Positions 18,827-31,221 of a stretch of DNA of 64,000 bases are shown piece by piece. The notes below the pieces were generated by a model, which made no database searches, was not told the origin of the DNA, and saw only the letters and a list, made by a program, of their open reading frames with translations. A program made the position numbers and the translations under genes. Origin of the DNA: Pseudomonas sp. NFACC02 (lineage in GTDB: Bacteria; Pseudomonadota; Gammaproteobacteria; Pseudomonadales; Pseudomonadaceae); assembly GCF_900110765.1 (NCBI RefSeq), contig NZ_FOEO01000010.1, forward strand, positions 62,001-126,000, in the 5' to 3' direction. Within the stretch, counting starts at the first letter, position 1, and each line of letters starts with the position of its first letter.

Positions 18827-19489
18827 ATGCCTTCTTTGCCCTGGCGCGACATCGACACCGTTCTGCTGGATATGGACGGAACGCTGCTCGATCTGCACTT
18901 CGACAACCATTTCTGGCTGGAGCACCTGCCCCAACGCTATGCCGAACTGCACGGTGTCAGCCGCGCCATGGCGCACATGGAATTGATGCCGCTGTTCGAG
19001 AAAAACGCCGGCACGCTGAACTGGTATTGCACGGACTTCTGGAGCGCAGAGCTGAAACTCTCGGTGAAAGACCTGAAGGTCGAAATCGCGCACTTGATCG
19101 CCTTGCGCCCGGATGCCGAGACGTTCCTGGCCGCCGTGAAACAGGCCGGCAAGCGCGTGATCATGATCACCAACGCCCACCGCGACTCACTCTCGTTGAA
19201 AATGGAGCGTCTGCAACTGGCGCCTTATTTCGAGCGGTTGATCAGCTCTCACGACTACGGTTACCCCAAGGAAAACCCGCAGTTCTGGGATGCCCTGCAC
19301 GCCGACATCGCGTTTGATCCCGCACGCAGCCTGTTCATCGACGATACCTTGCCGATCCTGCGCAGCGCGGGACATTTCGGAGTCAGACATTTGCTCGCGG
19401 TACGTGAGCCCGACAGCAAGAAAGGGCCCAAGGATACGGAGGAGTTTGCGGCGCTGGAGGATTATCGGGAGTTGATTGCAGGGCTGTAG
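18827..19489 (+). CDS. yrfG: GMP/IMP 5'-nucleotidase YrfG (HAD family)
   Basis: A 220-residue HAD hydrolase. Motif I is LLDMDGTLLD (nucleophile Asp15, acid Asp17), motif II ITNAHRDSL and motif IV LFIDDTLPIL. The E. coli counterpart dephosphorylates purine mononucleotides. The FDNHFWLEHLPQRYAEL segment near the N-terminus is typical of this subgroup. It is divergent from nudE with 96 bp between. A REP pair follows. Confidence 0.9.
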   Translation: MPSLPWRDIDTVLLDMDGTLLDLHFDNHFWLEHLPQRYAELHGVSRAMAHMELMPLFEKNAGTLNWYCTDFWSAELKLSVKDLKVEIAHLIALRPDAETFLAAVKQAGKRVIMITNAHRDSLSLKMERLQLAPYFERLISSHDYGYPKENPQFWDALHADIAFDPARSLFIDDTLPILRSAGHFGVRHLLAVREPDSKKGPKDTEEFAALEDYRELIAGL

Positions 19490-19514
19490 ATTTTTATCAA
19501 ATGGACCGACGCCA

Positions 19515-19575
19515 TCGCGGGCAAGCGCGCTCCTACAGAGATCGCAGTCCTTTGTAGGAGCGCGCTTGCCCGCGA
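19515..19575. repeat. REP inverted pair (23-bp arms)
   Basis: TCGCGGGCAAGCGCGCTCCT... (19515-19537) is exactly complementary to 19553-19575, with a 15-nt loop. It lies between the convergent ends of yrfG and lysM. Confidence 0.9.
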
Positions 19576-19602
19576 AGACGTACATTCAGGCGACGATAAT
19601 CC

Positions 19603-20043
19603 TCACTCCGGAATGCGCAAGGTCTGTCCTGGATAAATCTTGTCCGGGTGCGACAACATCGGCTTGTTCGCTTCGAAGATCTTGTTGTACTGGTTCGCGT
19701 GGCCATAGACCGCCAACGAAATCGCACTCAGCGTGTCACCCTTTTTGACGACGACGAATCTGGCCGCAGCGATGGCCGGTCCGGTGACAGTCATCTGATC
19801 ATCCACACTCCCGACACCCTCGATATTGCCGGCGGCGAGAATGATTTTTTCCTTCTCTTCCTGACTGGCTACCTCGCCCGTCAGCGTGACCTTGTCGCCC
19901 TCCACCGTCGCCTGAACGTTTGGGTTTCCAAGACCGACTTTTGCGATGTGCTCCTTCAACTGCTCGCCAGCATTCGCGTTGCCCGGCGTAAGAAGGTCGA
20001 TGAGTTTTTCACCTGCTTCTTTGACGAAACTTAAAAGGCTCAT
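19603..20043 (-). CDS. lysM: BON-LysM peptidoglycan-binding protein (Kbp/YgaU-like)
   Basis: 146 residues from ATG 20043, preceded by GGGAGAA on the minus strand; the longer open frame upstream is not supported. Residues ~25-88 are a BON domain (VQATVEGDKVTLTGEVAS, GVGSVDDQM). Residues ~95-145 are LysM (YVVKKGDTLSAISLAVYGHA-type core, ending IYPGQTLRIPE). No signal peptide is visible, as in E. coli YgaU/Kbp, which binds potassium. A role in envelope or K+ homeostasis is inferred. Confidence 0.9.
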   Translation of the reverse strand: MSLLSFVKEAGEKLIDLLTPGNANAGEQLKEHIAKVGLGNPNVQATVEGDKVTLTGEVASQEEKEKIILAAGNIEGVGSVDDQMTVTGPAIAAARFVVVKKGDTLSAISLAVYGHANQYNKIFEANKPMLSHPDKIYPGQTLRIPE

Positions 20044-20208
20044 AACCCGTTCTCCCTGCGTTTTTTGTGATATCCGAACTCCAACCATAGCCGTGTCGCG
20101 CAAACCGCTCCAGGCATCCGACCAATGACCCCTTCGGCGCTCAACGTCCCATGCGTCATCCTGTCGCGCTAGAATCGCCGGGCCTGCCCTGTGCCTTGCG
20201 GAGTGACA

Positions 20209-21096
20209 ATGGACATCAAACAGCTGAAATTCCTGATCGCCCTCGACGAAACCCGTCACTTCGGGCAGGCGGCTGCGCGTTGCCATATCACGCAACCCAC
20301 GCTGTCCATGCGTTTGCGCAGCCTCGAAGAGGAGCTGGACCTGCCATTGGTCAATCGGGGCCAGCGATTCGAAGGGTTTACGGCGCCGGGTGAGCGCGTA
20401 TTGGCCTGGGCACGCACCGTATTGGCGGCCTATGACGGCCTGCAAGCCGAAGCCGCCGCCTGTCGCGGGCACCTGGTCGGTACGTTGCGTCTGGGCGTGG
20501 TTCCGCTGTCGAACTTCGACCCGTTGCCCTTGCTGCAGCGCCTGCACGCTGCTCACCCGAACATGCGCTTTGAACTGTCCTCACTCAGCTCCGAGCAGAT
20601 CCTCGATCAACTGGCGAGCAATCGGCTGGACCTGGGCGTCTCGTACCTGGATCGCCTCGACACGGAACGCTTCGATTCCCACGAGCTGGCTGAAACCCGC
20701 ATGGGCCTGATGTACGACCAGCGCCATTTCAGCTTTGGCGACGAGCCTTTGAGCTGGGAAAGCCTGATCGAACTGCCGCTCGGGCTGCTGACCAGCGGCA
20801 TGCACTTTCGCCAGTCCATCGACCACAACTTCCACAGCCGCGGGCTACAGCCTCAACCGCTGATCCAGACCGACGCGGTGCATCAACTGCTGCAAGCGGT
20901 TTACGGCGGGTTCTGTTGCGCGATCATGCCGCTGGACGGCGGACTGGAAACGCTGACCGAGCATCTGCGCCTGCAACCCATTGAGCAGGCCCAGACACTC
21001 GCCCGTCTCGGACTGATCATGCGCCGCGCCGCACCGCGTTCAGCCTTGGCCGAGGCCTGCTTTGGCCTCTATCAGAAAATGATCGAGCCATCTTGA
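20209..21096 (+). CDS. LysR-family transcriptional regulator
   Basis: 295 residues. The N-terminal winged helix has LKFLIALDETRHFGQAAARC and HITQPTLSMRLRSLEEELD; residues ~90-290 form the effector domain. The start is ATG 20209 with GGAG at the right distance; GTG 20191 is also in frame but unsupported. It precedes fdhD and the formate-dehydrogenase-like gene on the same strand with a 95-bp gap, so it probably controls them. The effector is unknown. Confidence 0.9.
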   Translation: MDIKQLKFLIALDETRHFGQAAARCHITQPTLSMRLRSLEEELDLPLVNRGQRFEGFTAPGERVLAWARTVLAAYDGLQAEAAACRGHLVGTLRLGVVPLSNFDPLPLLQRLHAAHPNMRFELSSLSSEQILDQLASNRLDLGVSYLDRLDTERFDSHELAETRMGLMYDQRHFSFGDEPLSWESLIELPLGLLTSGMHFRQSIDHNFHSRGLQPQPLIQTDAVHQLLQAVYGGFCCAIMPLDGGLETLTEHLRLQPIEQAQTLARLGLIMRRAAPRSALAEACFGLYQKMIEPS

Positions 21097-21191
21097 TCGA
21101 CGTCATCTATCAGGGCATCAGTACTAGCGATTAGACGTTATCCGACCAGAGGCCTAGGCTTAGGGTCTGAAAACTCTGCCGGTACTTCCCG

Positions 21192-22027
21192 ATGCATTCC
21201 AAGCACACGGAGAGCACGGCGCCCGCAAAACAACTGCCCGCGCCTGCCGCAAGCCAGTCTTACAGCTACTCGAACCTGGAACACGACACCTGCGAACCTA
21301 ACGTGCTCGCCGAAGAAGTGGCGTTGGCCATTGCCTATAACGGCATCAGCCAGGCCGTGATGCTGGTGACGCCCACCGATCTGGAGGACTTCATTGTCGG
21401 CTTCAGTATCGGCAGCGGCATCATCGAATCCCCTGACGAGATTTACGACATCAAGCTGGGCGGCTGCGGCTCTGCGCAAACCGCAGAAGTCGAAATTGCC
21501 AGTCGCGCCTTCTGGAACCTCAAGACCCAGCGTCGACAACTGGCAGGCACCAGCGGCTGCGGGCTGTGTGGCGTGGAAGCCGTGGAGCAGGCCCTGCCCG
21601 AACTGAATGTCCTGCCCGGCGCGCCGTTGCCGCCCGCCGAATGGCTGAAAGGCCTGCGTGAGCGCATGAGCGAATTTCAACCGCTGGGCGAACACTGCGG
21701 TGCCGTCCATGCGGCGATGTTCATGAACGATCAGGGCGAATTGCTGATGGGCCGCGAAGACATTGGCCGCCACAACGCACTCGACAAGCTGATCGGCGCC
21801 TTGATTCGCCAGAGCATCCCGACCTCGGGCGGTCTGGCGATCGTGACCAGCCGCTGCAGCCTCGAACTGATTCAGAAAGTCCTGCGTGCCGGCATACAAA
21901 CCCTGGTCAGCCTGTCCTCGCCCACGGGCCTGGCGCTGCAATGGGCCCGCCGTCACAACCTCAACCTCATTCATCTGCCTAAACACAGTGCGCCGCGGGT
22001 CTACAGCCCTGCCTTGGAGAAAAAAGC

Positions 22028-22031
<4 letters not shown>
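21192..22031 (+). CDS. fdhD: Formate dehydrogenase accessory sulfurtransferase FdhD
   Basis: 279 residues. FdhD passes sulfur from IscS to the molybdenum cofactor of formate dehydrogenases, needed for activity. The redox pair Cys123/Cys126 lies in SGCGLCGVEA. GREDIGRHNALDKLIGA and LVSLSSPTGLAL are FdhD motifs. The gene overlaps the oxidoreductase downstream by 4 nt (GTGA), matching its role as that enzyme's maturation factor. Confidence 0.95.
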
Positions 22032-24364
<2,333 letters not shown>

Positions 24365-24380
24365 GCACCCAGAGACGACA

Positions 24381-24413
24381 AAAAAAGGCCCGAATCGCGT
24401 GATTCGGGCCTTT
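24381..24413 (+). terminator. Intrinsic terminator after the fdhD operon
   Basis: A 13-bp perfect stem (AAAGGCCCGAATC / GATTCGGGCCTTT) with loop GCGT, ending in TTTGTG on the plus strand and preceded by six A, so it can act in both directions. It begins 17-20 bp after the oxidoreductase stop. Confidence 0.85.
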
Positions 24414-24569
24414 GTGAAGTAACGTCAGACTGGTCAAATGGCCATAAGTTCCCGACTGAAAACAATAACTTAGTGATTTGTATACAACTCGTGTTATTCG
24501 TCGGATTTCGATTGTGACATTTTCTTCATAATTGCAGGATCGCGTCGTCATCCCTATGAGCATCCATAT

Positions 24570-25043
24570 ATGAAGTATTCCTCGATTCTGTTGTTGTCCC
24601 TCTCCCTGGCCACCGGTTTCGCCTCTGCTGGCGACAACGTGACGGCCGGTGTGGGCGGCGCATTGGGTGGGGTACTGGGTTCGGTTGTTGGCCAGCAAAT
24701 CGGCGGCAGCACCGGATCCGCGATTGGCGCGGGACTTGGTGGCGCGGCGGGTGGTGCAGTCGGTGCAAACCGTCACAACCGTACCGAAGCAGCCATCGGC
24801 GGTGGCCTTGGCGCAGCAGGCGGTAACGTCATCGGCCGAAGCGTCGGCGGCAGCACCGGCAGCCTGGTCGGCGCGGCAGCAGGCGGTGGCGCTGGCGGCG
24901 CGCTGGGTAACTATATGGGCGAGCAAAGCCGTCGTGACGACGATTACCGCCGTGGCTACCGTGGCGACCGTCGTGATTACCGCCATGGTCATGGCCCCCG
25001 TCATCACGATCACGGCCGTCATCGCGGCTGGCGTCATCGCTGA
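24570..25043 (+). CDS. Glycine-zipper envelope protein
   Basis: 157 residues. The signal peptide is MKYSSILLLSLSLATGFASA. Residues ~24-115 are a run of glycine-zipper repeats (GGVLGSVVGQQIGGSTG and similar, at least four), expected to form close-packed helices in or at a membrane. The C-terminus is a hydrophilic Arg/His/Asp-rich tail (DYRHGHGPRHHDHGRHRG), which might bind metal. The two GGSTGS-containing blocks look like an internal duplication. Function unknown; such proteins are common in Pseudomonas. A terminator follows. Confidence 0.8.
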   Translation: MKYSSILLLSLSLATGFASAGDNVTAGVGGALGGVLGSVVGQQIGGSTGSAIGAGLGGAAGGAVGANRHNRTEAAIGGGLGAAGGNVIGRSVGGSTGSLVGAAAGGGAGGALGNYMGEQSRRDDDYRRGYRGDRRDYRHGHGPRHHDHGRHRGWRHR

Positions 25044-25067
25044 TATTCAGCGCAATATCGCTTGCAC

Positions 25068-25095
25068 ACCGGCCGCCTCCTTGCGGCCGGTTTTC
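25068..25095 (+). terminator. Intrinsic terminator after the glycine-zipper gene
   Basis: The stem ACCGGCCGC / GCGGCCGGT (25068-25076 and 25083-25091) is followed by TTTTCG. It lies between this gene and the convergent thioesterase gene. Confidence 0.8.
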
Positions 25096-25098
25096 GTT

Positions 25099-25530
25099 TC
25101 AGGCGACCAGTTGTTCCATCGCTTCACGCAATCCGTCAGGGATCGGCACCGGTTGATTCGATGCGCGATCCACGAACACATGCACGAACCGCCCCGCCGC
25201 ACTGGCCTCATCCTCGCCTGCCTTGAAGACGGCCAGCTCGTATTGCACCGAACTGTTGCCCAACTTGCCCACACGCAAACCCACCTCGATCAGGTCTGGA
25301 TACGCGATCGACGCAAAGTAGTCGCACGATGAGCTCACCACAAACCCGACAACCGCCCCCTCATGTATATCCAGCCCGCCTCGCTCGATCAGATAACGGT
25401 TCACAGCACTGTCGAAGAAGCTGTAGTAAGTGACGTTATTCACGTGCCCATAAATGTCGTTGTCATGCCAGCGCGTGGTGATGGCCTGGAAATGGCGGTA
25501 GTCGGCACGTTGCGGCATCGGTTGGGGCAT
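25099..25530 (-). CDS. Acyl-CoA thioesterase (4HBT/FadM-like hotdog)
   Basis: 143 residues. TTRWHDNDIYGHVNNVTYYSFF carries the 4-hydroxybenzoyl-CoA-thioesterase motif with catalytic Asp (WHDND) and the HVNN turn, as in FadM/YbgC. It hydrolyses an acyl-CoA in the cytoplasm; chain preference is unknown. GGAGAGACTGA precedes ATG 25530. It is 51 bp downstream of recQ on the same strand and may be co-transcribed. Confidence 0.87.
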   Translation of the reverse strand: MPQPMPQRADYRHFQAITTRWHDNDIYGHVNNVTYYSFFDSAVNRYLIERGGLDIHEGAVVGFVVSSSCDYFASIAYPDLIEVGLRVGKLGNSSVQYELAVFKAGEDEASAAGRFVHVFVDRASNQPVPIPDGLREAMEQLVA

Positions 25531-25581
25531 TCAGTCTCTCCTTACTGTCGATGAATTCTGCGGAAACGGCTTTAACATCCA

Positions 25582-27507
<1,926 letters not shown>

Positions 27508-27749
27508 AGCCGCCACTCCATGGACCGTCGCAAAGGTGAGCAACCTTAGCGCGGTGGGTTTGGGCGCAGTACACCGAAACCGTTACAGAAATGCCGATCA
27601 GGATACCTCTCTGACGCGGCATCGATACGCTGTACTAGCAAAACAACATCGCGGCATATAACCTCGCCACCACCCATGTTACGTTTTATGTCGTCCCTTC
27701 ACCCTGTTCAGAGCACAGCCCGAAATACGCGATATGCCAAGGAGAGGCA

Positions 27750-28562
27750 ATGCAGCCCACCCCACCACCAAAGGATGACGGACTCACCGTCATACAGCGT
27801 CTGGCACCGGATCAGTTCGATGTCGTGCTCGGTTCCCACCCAGCAAAACGAAAAGTCCCACCCTCAAAGACCAATTGGCCTTTCAGCAGCATCATCATTT
27901 GTCTGGCACTGCTGGCGGCGATCATCTATCTCGTCGTCCAGATGTTTCACACGCAGAAACCATCGAAGATCGCCATCGCGCCCACGCCAGCCGAACCCCA
28001 GGAGGCGTCCGCATCGGTTATATCGACGGCCGACTTACGCACAACCGAGCAAGTCGTGTATGTCGCGCCCAAACTTGAAACAGCGCCACCCGCCACCACC
28101 CAGCCGCTGAATAACTGCCTGAAAGACGGCAACGTGATTGATCGCGATGTGATCAACTGCCGCTTTGGCGAAGTGCAGCCGACGGACTATAACGCCCCAC
28201 GCCCTCAAGGCATGGTCTCTGAACGCTACATGGCGCAATACAAATCCTCTGCTACCAAGCCCAAAGTCGATACCGGCCGCCGTTACGAGGTCGCAGGGGT
28301 ATTCATCCGGGAAATAGATGGCCGCAACCGCTATGAAGCGCGCTATCGCATCTACAACAACCACATCGACAACAGCAGCGTGTGCATGAACTTTAAAAGC
28401 GACAGCGTCGAATACCGTGAATGCCGGCGCGCCGCTACTCCTTTCTTCAAAGACATGTGCAGTGACTGGACCAAACGCGTTGCCAAGGACAAAGACGAGA
28501 AGAACACGTTGGCGCAGGAACAGTACTGCGAGGCGGCGCGGACATATCAGGCAACTAATTGA
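27750..28562 (+). CDS. Single-pass membrane protein with Cys-rich periplasmic domain, unknown function
   Basis: 270 residues, with a strong AAGGAGAGG SD before ATG 27750. Residues 1-42 are cytoplasmic, ~43-66 a single TM helix, 70-120 a Pro/Ala/Thr-rich linker, and 121-270 a periplasmic domain. That domain has six cysteines (123, 137, 212, 225, 237, 260), an even number that suggests disulfides. It includes RRYEVAGVFIREIDGRNRYE, a short beta-type segment. I do not recognise the family. It lies 113 bp upstream of the hydrolase-like gene on the same strand; a functional link is possible but unproven. Confidence 0.75.
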   Translation: MQPTPPPKDDGLTVIQRLAPDQFDVVLGSHPAKRKVPPSKTNWPFSSIIICLALLAAIIYLVVQMFHTQKPSKIAIAPTPAEPQEASASVISTADLRTTEQVVYVAPKLETAPPATTQPLNNCLKDGNVIDRDVINCRFGEVQPTDYNAPRPQGMVSERYMAQYKSSATKPKVDTGRRYEVAGVFIREIDGRNRYEARYRIYNNHIDNSSVCMNFKSDSVEYRECRRAATPFFKDMCSDWTKRVAKDKDEKNTLAQEQYCEAARTYQATN

Positions 28563-28635
28563 AACAGAGTGGACATAGTTAAACGGGGCTCAACATCAAG
28601 TAACACAGTCCACCCACAACCGCCTTATTAATTAA

Positions 28636-28672
28636 TCTAACCTCATGACTCCTACAAACCAATGAGGTTAGA
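28636..28672 (+). promoter_or_regulatory. Inverted repeat enclosing the ribosome binding site of the 28676 gene
   Basis: TCTAACCTCAT (28636-28646) and ATGAGGTTAGA (28662-28672) are perfect 11-bp complements with a 15-nt loop. The downstream arm contains the only SD-like stretch (GAGG) and ends 3 nt before ATG 28676. In mRNA the hairpin would hide the SD. As DNA it could equally be a repressor operator. Confidence 0.6.
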
Positions 28673-28675
28673 AAC

Positions 28676-29809
28676 ATGACGGTATTTACGATTTTCTTTT
28701 GTGGAACAGGCTCCACGAAATATGACACGCTTCACGACAACTATTGGAACGGCGAACTGATTTCCACGCTTGCCAACAACATGGGCAGCCGCGAATTCGC
28801 CGACTGGATCGTGGTGGACGGCCCCGGCAGCGGCAACCTGCAGGCTGACGAACTATTCACCGAGCCCAAGAGTTATGGCTGGACAGGGACCTTGTTCGGT
28901 AAAGGCTGGCATGAAAACGTGCAACACGCGGTCAATATCGTGAAAGGGAAATTTGACTGGCAGCGAACCAAGCTGACTGAAGCGGAATATGTTCGGTTAA
29001 AAAATGCCGGATTACCCGTTCACAAGGTCGAAGAAAGCGACTCCTGGCTGTGGCGACATTATGACTTTGGCAACCGCAAAGTCAGCCAGCAGCAGCTGCA
29101 AGAACAGATCATCAAGACGCACCGCAAGGGCGGTATTATCCCTACTCAGATCAACCTGGTGGGCTGGAGCCGCGGCGGCGTGAGCTGCCATATGCTCGCG
29201 AACGCCTTGCTGGCCGATCCTGTGCTTAGGAAGATTCCCGTTAATATTTTCGCGGTAGACCCTGTTCCAGGCCCGCTGAACACTCAGCTTGAAAAGGTTT
29301 CTTTAAGCAGCAATGTGAAGCGGTATGTCGCTTTTTATGCGCGCGATGAACGCTCCAAAGGATTCGCCTGTGTGATTCCGAAAACCGCTCCCTCGACTCA
29401 AGTGAGTATCTTTCCAATGGCGGGAAGACACGCAACACTGGTGGGCAATGCTTCTCTAAGCGGCGAGTCGGGTCCCGGTGCGCTGAACGAGCCCGGCAAA
29501 CTGGTCAGGCATTATGCGGAAGTTTGTCTCACCCGGTGGGGAGCGAAACTGACCAAAACACTCAATCTGTCACCGATGGACATCAGCAAACTTCACCAGA
29601 GTATGGTCATGCACGACGGTGACTTTGTGAAGATGCGCACGTTGTCGTACACGAAGATATCGGAGCATACGGCAAATGAACGCTCTGTCATTCATAACGG
29701 TGAAACAGTTGCATTCGGAACAGTAGCAGACCATCCCTTTAATCCAATAGAGGGACTGGCAGCCACACTTGCAAAAGGTAACGACGCTTACAAGGCCATT
29801 CTGAATTAA
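28676..29809 (+). CDS. Putative alpha/beta-hydrolase with GxSxG motif, unrecognised family
   Basis: 377 residues, no signal peptide or TM helix. The N-terminus has IFFCGTGSTKYD, recalling the FDGTxN start of DUF2235/Tle1-type lipases. The nucleophile elbow VGWSRGGVS puts Ser165 in GxSxG form. Asp195 (FAVDPVPGP) and His252 (MAGRHATLVG) follow in the order of an alpha/beta-hydrolase triad. GWSRGG resembles the GFSRGA elbow of type VI secretion phospholipase effectors; that link is inference. Sampled 60-nt rows are 42-55% GC against 65% in a sampled recQ row, suggesting transfer. The SD lies in a hairpin. It has no adjacent VgrG, PAAR or other T6SS gene. Confidence 0.75.
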   Translation: MTVFTIFFCGTGSTKYDTLHDNYWNGELISTLANNMGSREFADWIVVDGPGSGNLQADELFTEPKSYGWTGTLFGKGWHENVQHAVNIVKGKFDWQRTKLTEAEYVRLKNAGLPVHKVEESDSWLWRHYDFGNRKVSQQQLQEQIIKTHRKGGIIPTQINLVGWSRGGVSCHMLANALLADPVLRKIPVNIFAVDPVPGPLNTQLEKVSLSSNVKRYVAFYARDERSKGFACVIPKTAPSTQVSIFPMAGRHATLVGNASLSGESGPGALNEPGKLVRHYAEVCLTRWGAKLTKTLNLSPMDISKLHQSMVMHDGDFVKMRTLSYTKISEHTANERSVIHNGETVAFGTVADHPFNPIEGLAATLAKGNDAYKAILN

Positions 29810-29913
29810 GCCTGCTTCATCTTTATCGTTGTACATCAATAGTTGTCGAGTCATGCGCCATTGCGGGTCTGTTCAAACCATCGAACATGTTCCCTCGCGC
29901 CCATTTTCCAGAG

Positions 29914-29942
29914 AAAACCGCCCGATGACCGGGCGGTTTTTT
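29914..29942 (+). terminator. Intrinsic terminator after the hydrolase-like gene
   Basis: AAAACCGCCCG / CGGGCGGTTTT (29914-29924 and 29930-29940) with a 5-nt loop, running into TTTTTT on the plus strand. It separates the hydrolase from the lipoprotein gene and rules out the longer upstream frame of the latter. Confidence 0.85.
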
Positions 29943-30040
29943 CGTTGTTTATTCCGCGGCCATTGACCCACTGGCTGATTCTGCGGTCATACCTTCCGCC
30001 AAGCAGAGGCCTTCACGCCGATCACTTCAGGAAAAACGTC

Positions 30041-30757
30041 ATGAACCGCAACCGTTACCTACCGCTATTGCTGACCGCATTCATTGCCGCACTTGCTGGC
30101 TGCGGCGACAAAAACGCCGAAAAGACCAGCAGCGCCTCGGCCAACGCGCGAGGCTTGTCGAAGTCAATGACGGTGGACGTCACCGGTGCGTTGAATCTGC
30201 ATTATGAAGCCAAGGGCGATGCGGTTGGCGTGGGGTTCTTGCCCGGCAAGCTGCCAGGCTCGAACTGGCTGACCCTGAGCGCGGATCAGGAAGCCGAAGG
30301 TGATCGCAACGAAGTCAGCATCGGCCCGATCCTGGGCTTCTCGTTCGATAATCCTGATCAGGAAAAGCAGGCCATCATGTTTCAGGGCGGTCGCGTGGAA
30401 GTCGCCCACGATGAGAACAGCGCCTCCTACGATACCGGCTCGTACTACCAGTACTTCGACACCGACAAAGGCGGCGCCAACAGCAACGTCAAGCTCGACT
30501 TCAGCAAAATCGAAAAACTGACCTCCAGCAACAAGCTATTGGATCGGTATCGGCTCGTGGGTACCTTCCAGTTCAACGCCGCCCTTTCACCGGAACAACC
30601 CACCGACGAATGCACCCGGGAAGCCGCGGCCTACGCCGCCGAACACGGCGAGCGCCATCCCGGCTTCGACGCGAAGTTGTGCAACGCCAAAAGCGTCGTC
30701 GCCAAAGGCAGCTTCGATATCACTCAGGATTTTCCGGTGACGAATAAGGCGAGGTGA
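30041..30757 (+). CDS. Putative lipoprotein, unknown function
   Basis: 238 residues from ATG 30041, with AGGAAA upstream. The signal peptide ends in a lipobox (LLLTAFIAALAGC), so Cys is lipidated and the protein is anchored in the envelope. The body is mostly beta-like and polar (GSNWLTLSADQEAEGD, YDTGSYYQYFDTDKGG), with a late CTREAAAYAAEHGERHPGF segment holding one of two further cysteines. No family recognised. It is flanked by a terminator upstream and the repeat cluster downstream, so probably monocistronic. Confidence 0.8.
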   Translation: MNRNRYLPLLLTAFIAALAGCGDKNAEKTSSASANARGLSKSMTVDVTGALNLHYEAKGDAVGVGFLPGKLPGSNWLTLSADQEAEGDRNEVSIGPILGFSFDNPDQEKQAIMFQGGRVEVAHDENSASYDTGSYYQYFDTDKGGANSNVKLDFSKIEKLTSSNKLLDRYRLVGTFQFNAALSPEQPTDECTREAAAYAAEHGERHPGFDAKLCNAKSVVAKGSFDITQDFPVTNKAR

Positions 30758-31174
30758 CATTGCCCCACCGCATCGTCCGAAATGCGGCCCATGCCCTCGT
30801 AACCTCGGACGTCTCCTACAGGGCCCCGGGTGGATGCACCAACTTGTGTCCAGACCGCAGACCTGTGGGGGCCGGCTTGCTGGCGAATGCGGGCGGTTAG
30901 CGACATCGACGGTGAACGACCCTCCGCGTTCGTCCGAGTGCGGCCCATACCCTCGTAACCTCGGACGTCTCCTACAGGGCCCCGGGTGGATGCATCAACT
31001 TGTGTCCAAACCTCAGACCTGTGGGAGCCGGCTTGCTGGCGAATGCGGTCGTTCACGCAACATCGATCTCAATGACCCACCGCACCGCAGCCCTCGTAAC
31101 CTCCGAAAGCGCCCACACCCGCTGGGCAGAAGCGCACATCTGCGTCACGCCATCAAATATCGAAACGCGAACAT
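30758..31174. repeat. Composite tandem repeat cluster (same family as 0.8-1.05 kb)
   Basis: No gene is seen here. CCCTCGTAACCTCGGACGTC starts at 30794 and 30950 (period 156 bp), and a degenerate copy (CCCTCGTAACCTCCG) starts at 31091. Each of the first two units continues with CTCCTACAGGGCCCCGGGTG and then a REP arm (GGCCGGCTTGCTGGCGAATG or a near-identical form). The first two units are highly similar, so this is a true tandem duplication. Confidence 0.85.
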
Positions 31175-31204
31175 AAAAAAACCGCCCCGAAGAGCGGTTT
31201 TTTA
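31175..31204. terminator. Bidirectional terminator between the repeat cluster and pckA
   Basis: AAAAAACCGC (31176-31185) and GCGGTTTTTT (31194-31203) with an 8-nt loop. T tracts occur on both strands; it most clearly serves pckA, whose stop is 19 bp away. Confidence 0.8.
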
Positions 31205-31221
31205 CTTAGCTAAGTCCACGC

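Noticed and set aside
29843-30040. Upstream extension of the lipoprotein frame
   Set aside because: It crosses the intrinsic terminator at 29914-29942 and would place the signal peptide 66 residues inside the protein.
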